Source of the DNA: Jejuia pallidilutea
GTDB taxonomy: Bacteria; Bacteroidota; Bacteroidia; Flavobacteriales; Flavobacteriaceae
Reading direction: 5' to 3'
DNA: 64,000 bases
Assembly (NCBI RefSeq): GCF_002973595.1
Contig: NZ_PVEO01000008.1
Coordinates: 62,001-126,000 of the forward strand
Positions 60,940 to 64,000 of the stretch are shown here, piece by piece. How positions within the stretch are numbered: the first letter of the stretch is position 1; each line of letters opens with the position of its first letter. Below the pieces are notes generated by a model. It did not search any database, was not told the DNA's origin, and was given only the letters and a program-made list of their open reading frames with translations. Both the position numbers and the translations under genes were made by a program.

Positions 60940-61893
60940 ATGACAAAACCTATTGAAGACAAACTAGATAAAATACCCATTGTAAATGTCTTAGTTAAGT
61001 TTTTAAAGCAAATTAAATTACCAGGTCTTGAAGGCTTATCGCTTTACGATTTATCAGAATTATACGTTATAGGTATCGCCAGAGGCGCATTAACTGCCAG
61101 GGCAAGCGCTATTGCCTTTAGTTTCTTTACGGCCCTGTTTCCGTTTTTATTGTTTGTATTAATAGTTATTCCATACATACCAATAGAAGGTTTTAAAGGC
61201 GAGTTTTTAGAGTTTCTAGAATCTTTTTTACCACCCACAACATCCGATTTTTTCTTTGAAAATATTTTTGGAAACATAGAGCAAACCCAGCGAGGAGGCT
61301 TATTATCGTCTGTATTTATACTCTCCATAGCACTTATGGCAAATGGGGTAAATGCAGTATTTTCAGGTTTTGAGAATTCGTATCACGAGCAATTAACCCG
61401 AAACGTGTTTAAGCAGTATTTGTTTGCTTTGGGGATCGCTCTAATATTGGCATTTTTACTAATTATAACCATAGCAGTTCTAGGGTATTTTCAAATTTAT
61501 GTAATCGAAGAAATTCTAGAAGCCCTTCGCAATAGGGATTACGATGTAGATGCCGATGGGGTATTTTGGTTCGATATTGCTAAATATGTGTTTTTTGTAA
61601 TTATGGTGTATTTAGCAACTGCAACGCTATATTATTTTGGTACAAAAGAAGGAAGGGATTCTAAGTTCTTTTCCATTGGTGCTTTGTTTACTACATTTTT
61701 AATTATTCTTACCTCGTATTTATTTGGTATTTACATAGAAAACTTTAGCCAGTACAATAAGTTATATGGCTCTATAGGCGCTCTTTTAATACTGCTGTTT
61801 TATTTGTGGCTAAACTCTAATATTTTGTTACTAGGATACGAGTTAAATGCTGCTTTAAATATTTTAAGGAAAACAAAGGCTTATGAAAAATAA
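60940..61893 (+). CDS. YihY/BrkB family membrane protein
   Basis: The protein has 317 residues with six transmembrane helices. The family signature is ARGALTARASAIAFSFFTALFPFLLF near 47-72, and the C-terminus has YKLYGSIGALLILLFYLWLNSNILLLGYELN. Members were once called RNase BN by mistake; they are membrane proteins, perhaps transporters. It overlaps the DUF2147 gene by 11 bases. Confidence 0.91.
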   Translation: MTKPIEDKLDKIPIVNVLVKFLKQIKLPGLEGLSLYDLSELYVIGIARGALTARASAIAFSFFTALFPFLLFVLIVIPYIPIEGFKGEFLEFLESFLPPTTSDFFFENIFGNIEQTQRGGLLSSVFILSIALMANGVNAVFSGFENSYHEQLTRNVFKQYLFALGIALILAFLLIITIAVLGYFQIYVIEEILEALRNRDYDVDADGVFWFDIAKYVFFVIMVYLATATLYYFGTKEGRDSKFFSIGALFTTFLIILTSYLFGIYIENFSQYNKLYGSIGALLILLFYLWLNSNILLLGYELNAALNILRKTKAYEK

Positions 61894-62311
61894 AATTTAT
61901 GTAACAGTACTATGCTTGTGCGCTTGTTTTTCTTATGGTCAAGATATTTTTGGAAAATGGAAGACTATTGACGACAAAACGGGAGAGGCAAAATCTGTAG
62001 TAAAAATTTATGAGGAAAACGGTAAGGTGTTTGGTAAGATAGTAGGTATTGTAAATCCAAATCGTAAAAATGCAATATGCGAAAAATGCGAAGGAGAAGA
62101 CAAAAACAAACCAATTTTAGGGTTTGTGCTAATAAGGGATTTGGAGAAATCGGGAAATTACTATGAAGGCGGTACTATTTTCGATCCTTTAAGAGGAAGA
62201 CAATTTAAATGCAGGTTAGCTTTAGATGAAGATAATAAAGACCTTTTACAAGTAAGAGGCTATGTTGCTTTTTTCTATGCCACCCAATATTGGCAGCGTG
62301 TAAAGGAATAA
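61883..62311 (+). CDS. DUF2147 secreted protein
   Basis: The protein has 142 residues with a signal peptide (cleavage after SYGQ). The DUF2147 pattern is clear: DIFGKWKTIDDKTGEAKSVVKIYEENGKVFGKI and the final LLQVRGYVAFFYATQYWQRV. The paired cysteines in CEKCEGEDKNKP may bind metal or form a disulfide. Such proteins are predicted lipocalin-like; the ligand is not known. It overlaps the BrkB gene upstream. Confidence 0.9.
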   Translation: MKNKIYVTVLCLCACFSYGQDIFGKWKTIDDKTGEAKSVVKIYEENGKVFGKIVGIVNPNRKNAICEKCEGEDKNKPILGFVLIRDLEKSGNYYEGGTIFDPLRGRQFKCRLALDEDNKDLLQVRGYVAFFYATQYWQRVKE

Positions 62312-62335
62312 ACCACAAAAAGAAACAATTTTAAT

Positions 62336-64000
62336 TTGGCAAATTTTATAGACGTAATATTACCTATTCCGTTGCAAAAGTTATTTACCTACAGTATAAC
62401 TTCTGCAGAAGCTCATTTTCTTGAAGCAGGAATGCGGGTTTCGGTGCCTTTTGGTAAATCAAAAATTTACACAGGTTTAGTTTATAGAATTCATAACGAA
62501 GCTCCTTTGGTTTATGAAGCTAAAGAGATTCATCAAATTTTAGACGAAAGTCCTTTAGTAAATGCTTCTCAATTAAATTTTTGGGAGTGGATTTCTAAAT
62601 ACTATATGTGTACCATGGGCGATGTTATGCGCGCCGCATTACCAAATGCTTTTATTTTAGAGAGCGAAACCATACTAACCAAAACCCCAACGCAACTTAA
62701 TGACGAAGATTTAAAAGACGACGAGTTTTTAGTTTACGAAGCTTTACACCATCAGTCGTCCCTAAAAATTCAAGATGTCATTAATATTTTGGATAAAAAA
62801 AGTGTGTTACCAGTAATAAAACGCTTAATTGATAAAAATGCCATTTCTGTACAAGAAGAGATTTTCGAGAAGTATAAACCCAAATTAGTACGCTATGTAA
62901 AATTAAATTCAAATTATACTTCAGAAGAAAATTTACAGCAATTACTAGAAGATTTAAGTAGGGCGCCAAAACAAAGAGAAGTGATTATGACTTTGTTTAT
63001 GTTATCCTCTAAAACCAAAAAGCCAGTAAAAGTTTCAGAGTTAGCATCAGAAAGCGACGCATCTTCATCCATTGTAAAAACTTTAATCGATAAAGAAATT
63101 TTAGAAGAATATTTTATTCAAATTGATAGGGTAGTGTATTCGGGTGATGCTAATGAAGATTCAAAAGCATTAAACGAACATCAAGAAAAAGCACTTTCTG
63201 AAATAAAATCAGAATTTAAAACACATCCAACTGTTTTGCTGCATGGTGTAACCTCTTCAGGTAAAACCGAAATATATGTAAAGCTTATTGAAGAGGTTTT
63301 AGATAAAGGACAACAAGTGTTGTATTTGTTGCCAGAGATTGCTTTAACCACCCAATTGGTAAGTAGGTTGCAAAACTATTTTGGAGAATCGGTAGCCATA
63401 TTTCATTCTAAATATTCGTCGCACGAACGTGTGGAGGTTTGGCAAAATGTACTACAAAGTTCTAAAAAAGCCCAAATTATTTTAGGAGCGCGTTCGTCTG
63501 TGTTTTTACCTTTTAAAAATTTAGGGTTAATTATTGTTGATGAAGAGCACGAACAATCTTTTAAGCAATTCGACCCAGCTCCAAGATATCACGCGAGAGA
63601 TGCCGCCATATTACTGGCGCATATGCACAAAGCTAAAACCCTTTTAGGTTCTGCAACCCCCAGTTTAGAAAGTTACTTTAATGCCCAACAACAACGCTAT
63701 GGCTTTGTGGAATTAAAATACCGCTACAATGATGTGTTAATGCCAGAAATTGAGTTAGTAGATATTAAGGACAAGCATAAGCGTAAACTCATGAAAGGCC
63801 ATTTTAGCGATAGGCTAATTGAGGAAATGACAGAAACGCTGGCTGAGGGACACCAAATAATACTATTTCAAAATCGTAGAGGTTTTTCACCAATTATAGA
63901 ATGTAATACTTGTGGGCATGCACCACAATGCCCCAATTGCGATGTAAGCTTAACTTACCATCAATACAGAAACCAGTTGCGTTGCCACTATTGTGGCTAC
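62336..64000 (+). CDS. priA: Primosomal protein N' (PriA helicase), 5' part
   Basis: The gene runs off the window after 555 codons; full proteins are about 810-820 residues. The TTG at 62336 gives ANFIDVILPIPLQKLFTYSI, the normal family start; no ATG fits better. The helicase has Walker A GVTSSGKTE near 303-311 and the Walker B box DEEH, with GSATPSLES as motif III. The zinc-binding cysteines begin near the right edge (CNTCGHAPQCPNCDVSL). PriA restarts stalled replication forks. No frameshift is seen in the visible part. Confidence 0.95.
   Translation, partial: MANFIDVILPIPLQKLFTYSITSAEAHFLEAGMRVSVPFGKSKIYTGLVYRIHNEAPLVYEAKEIHQILDESPLVNASQLNFWEWISKYYMCTMGDVMRAALPNAFILESETILTKTPTQLNDEDLKDDEFLVYEALHHQSSLKIQDVINILDKKSVLPVIKRLIDKNAISVQEEIFEKYKPKLVRYVKLNSNYTSEENLQQLLEDLSRAPKQREVIMTLFMLSSKTKKPVKVSELASESDASSSIVKTLIDKEILEEYFIQIDRVVYSGDANEDSKALNEHQEKALSEIKSEFKTHPTVLLHGVTSSGKTEIYVKLIEEVLDKGQQVLYLLPEIALTTQLVSRLQNYFGESVAIFHSKYSSHERVEVWQNVLQSSKKAQIILGARSSVFLPFKNLGLIIVDEEHEQSFKQFDPAPRYHARDAAILLAHMHKAKTLLGSATPSLESYFNAQQQRYGFVELKYRYNDVLMPEIELVDIKDKHKRKLMKGHFSDRLIEEMTETLAEGHQIILFQNRRGFSPIIECNTCGHAPQCPNCDVSLTYHQYRNQLRCHYCGY

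Overview
The window is an AT-rich chromosomal segment from a member of Bacteroidetes, most likely a marine Flavobacteriaceae. Supporting signs are promoters with the TAnnTTTG -7 box, many SCxN-type lipoprotein signals, family markers (the BT_3928-type DoxX protein, DUF3667, DUF1599 and a tandem YeeE pair) and dispersed intergenic hairpin repeats. There is no phage, integron, CRISPR array, transposase or rRNA. One tRNA is present.

Layout. 0-8.3 kb: an FKBP isomerase and a phosphoesterase, then truA and an ABC exporter on the plus strand, facing a minus-strand operon of folP, a lipoprotein, the diadenylate cyclase cdaA and two DUF3667 membrane proteins. 8.5-14.7 kb: a housekeeping run of DUF1599, DoxX/BT_3928, an ABC permease, a TlpA-like lipoprotein, tpiA, prmA and clpS; it holds a decayed four-helix-bundle gene and a GC-rich hairpin element. 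15-17.2 kb: two microproteins, tRNA-Arg(ACG) and a dihaem c-type cytochrome lipoprotein. 17.2-19.8 kb: a TonB-dependent receptor with an OprC-like CxxxM motif and a small Cys-rich membrane protein. 20-24.7 kb: 1-Cys peroxiredoxin, a metallo-beta-lactamase/rhodanese protein and cydAB. 24.7-31.7 kb: a TetR-controlled TolC/HlyD/double-ATPase/double-permease ABC efflux operon. 31.8-41 kb: sulfide:quinone oxidoreductase (SQR), a 45-residue microprotein, a DUF2202 lipoprotein, a TolC/adaptor/RND pump, a PII-like protein and a DUF2892 protein. 41.3-46.3 kb: an ion channel, EmrA-like adaptor, FUSC-like protein, NodT-type outer membrane factor and AI-2E family protein. 46.5-51.1 kb: a Crp/Fnr regulator, split YeeE transporter, TauE, a second metallo-beta-lactamase/rhodanese protein, DUF2892 and an HMA protein. 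51.5-64 kb: conserved genes (CaCA antiporter, purA, a Fur family gene, bifunctional Rel/SpoT, rdgB, hpf, rlmH, nadC, BrkB/YihY, DUF2147 and the 5' part of priA).

The strongest new signal is regulatory. A dyad close to GTAAC-N4-GTTAC lies upstream of eight transcription units: the cytochrome lipoprotein, peroxiredoxin, cydA, SQR, DUF2202, TolC-RND, YeeE and the second metallo-beta-lactamase protein. In every case 21-22 bases separate the dyad from a TAnnTTTG-like box. This is the geometry of a class II Crp/Fnr activator site near -41.5. The window also encodes a Crp/Fnr protein with three cysteines in its sensor domain (C78, C84, C85) inside the sulfur cluster.

My reading, as inference, is one reactive-sulfur and respiration regulon. 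SQR, CstB-like persulfide dioxygenase/rhodanese proteins, TauE and YeeE resemble the content of the staphylococcal cst operon, but here the genes are scattered over 34 kb under a Crp-type regulator instead of CstR. Cytochrome bd, peroxiredoxin and an RND pump appear to be drawn into the same control. A related site of FNR-like sequence sits at the same distance in front of hpf.
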